A program made the position numbers and the translations under genes. The notes beneath the pieces are model-generated. The model was not told the origin of the DNA. It ran no database searches and saw nothing but the letters and a program-made list of their open reading frames with translations. A stretch of DNA of 43,415 nucleotides, from positions 1-43,415 of the IMG/VR virus record IMGVR_UViG_3300042556_000418. One strand, written 5' to 3'. This document shows positions 42,631 through 43,415 of this stretch, piece after piece. The DNA comes from a virus. The stretch's first letter is position 1, and every line of letters begins with the position of its first letter.

Positions 42631-43377
42631 TTACAAGTCCTCCGCCTTATACTTATTTCCGTCAGCATCAAGTTTCCAACCTTGCTTTAGCAACTCTTGC
42701 CATTCTGCTCTTTCAATTTCTTGTTGTGCTCTGGTGGCCTTCATCTCTTCAGCCCAAGCATCTCTTACTTCTTGAGGGTAAGCGTCCTCTTCACGATCAT
42801 CCCAGAATGAACCAATGGTGTATCTAACTCCACTAGTGATAAGGGTTACTTCGTGCATATTGTTAAATCCCCCGTCAAATGCAGCAAGCATTCCAACTTT
42901 AGGTTGAAGATTTATGTCTTGGTCTGGGAACTGCAACATTCCACCTTCAAAGTCATCATTCAAATATAAGAATGCTGCATATCTGCTTCTTGTAAAGGCA
43001 CCAGATTTTCCATGCTCATCAGTGTTATCAGAATGCTTTCTTGCATATGCTCCTGGCTCCCACTTTTGCGTATGGTATCCAATTTGAGAAATTATCTTTG
43101 GATCAAGATCGTGAACACTTGCAACTGCCTCAATAATTCCTTGCTTCATTTGTGAAAATATGTCGCTTGGCAATCCTTCGTTTTCTACATGCTCATCATT
43201 GTCTTGTGGCAATACTGAGGAATAAGACTCATAGAAAGATATAGGCATCCAGGTAATCAGCCCAAGTTCTGCATGCTTATCTAAAACTTTTACAAGTTTA
43301 GAAGCAGTCTCTGCATCAATAAAGTTTTCATAAACAACTATATCCTTAGTTATTCTTTTTTTATTTTCTAGATTCAT
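42631..43377 (-). CDS. 2-oxoglutarate/Fe(II) dioxygenase, third copy
   Basis: A 248-residue homologue. His115-x-Asp117 in RKHSDN, His175 in MHEV and Arg185 in GVRYTIGSFW form the full active site. FLYLNDDFEGGMLQF matches the other two copies. A 55-residue charged C-terminal tail (about 194-248, rich in Glu, Ala and Lys; ATRAQQEIERAEWQ) is not present in them and may bind a partner. The ATG at 43377 has only a weak purine-rich upstream region (AAGAAAGAAGAA). More island genes may lie beyond the right edge. Confidence 0.9.
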   Translation of the reverse strand: MNLENKKRITKDIVVYENFIDAETASKLVKVLDKHAELGLITWMPISFYESYSSVLPQDNDEHVENEGLPSDIFSQMKQGIIEAVASVHDLDPKIISQIGYHTQKWEPGAYARKHSDNTDEHGKSGAFTRSRYAAFLYLNDDFEGGMLQFPDQDINLQPKVGMLAAFDGGFNNMHEVTLITSGVRYTIGSFWDDREEDAYPQEVRDAWAEEMKATRAQQEIERAEWQELLKQGWKLDADGNKYKAEDL

Positions 43378-43415
43378 TGTATTCTTCTTTCTTTGTCAGC
43401 ATTGCTTTTATTAGG

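Noticed and set aside
43361-43415. Possible end of another minus-strand gene at the right edge (reading ...LIKAMLTKKEEYNESRK then TAA)
   Set aside because: Only about 17 codons are visible and another frame also ends here, overlapping the dioxygenase start. A gene probably lies beyond the edge but its frame cannot be fixed.
1-43415. tRNA, integrase, terminase or lysis genes
   Set aside because: No cloverleaf, recombinase, ATPase/nuclease terminase or endolysin/holin pattern was recognised in reading the window. No covariance or profile search could be run.

Overview
This window is part of an AT-rich tailed-bacteriophage genome (Caudoviricetes). A single tape measure ORF of about 3,067 codons and a tail tube, hub and chaperone set without sheath genes point to a long non-contractile (siphovirus-like) tail. 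Every convincing gene lies on the minus strand, so transcription runs from high to low coordinates. Genes are packed with 1-16 nt overlaps (many TAATG or ATGA junctions), and no gene-free stretch reaches 300 bases. The standard genetic code fits. The host is not shown directly. Repeated -10 boxes placed 5-9 nt before start codons that lack a Shine-Dalgarno (leaderless-type starts), a DnaE with a complete PHP metal site, and a class II ribonucleotide reductase would suit an actinobacterial host, but this is inference.

Layout in transcription order. (1) 43377-40067: an accessory island with three 2-oxoglutarate/Fe(II) dioxygenases, an FkbM-like methyltransferase and a short-chain dehydrogenase/reductase, ended by a terminator-like hairpin. 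(2) 39970-37937: monomeric adenosylcobalamin-dependent ribonucleotide reductase. (3) 37911-33796: a 1,236-residue structural protein with several LamG-like segments and a 128-residue unknown protein. (4) 33793-29654: portal, prohead protease with a scaffold-like C-terminal half (and a probable nested scaffold start), and major capsid protein. (5) 29563-26534: an Ala-Glu-Pro repeat protein and the head-tail connector and tail completion genes. (6) 26467-24678: tail tube protein and two tandem paralogous tail assembly chaperones, one long (GT-like) and one short (G-like). (7) 24660-7567: giant tape measure protein, Dit-position protein, 1,451-residue hub with a LamG-like insertion, and minor tail or receptor-binding proteins. 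(8) 7570-1: zinc ribbon, MerR-like DNA-binding protein, small unknowns, DnaB-like helicase, primase, ssDNA-binding protein and a DnaE-type polymerase III alpha subunit that runs off the left edge.

The genes form a virion assembly line followed by a compact replisome. Dosage seems to be set by local elements. Hairpins follow the capsid and tail tube genes, each followed by a new -10 element. The short chaperone has its own promoter and strong Shine-Dalgarno, while the long form has a leaderless-type start. No terminase, lysis gene, integrase, tRNA or CRISPR array was recognised; the terminase, usually next to the portal, must lie outside the window.

The most interesting points are the two-gene replacement of the usual frameshifted G/GT chaperones, a kinase-like domain and a cysteine-rich repeat block inside the tape measure protein, recurrent leaderless promoters, a nested scaffold start, and the triple-dioxygenase island.
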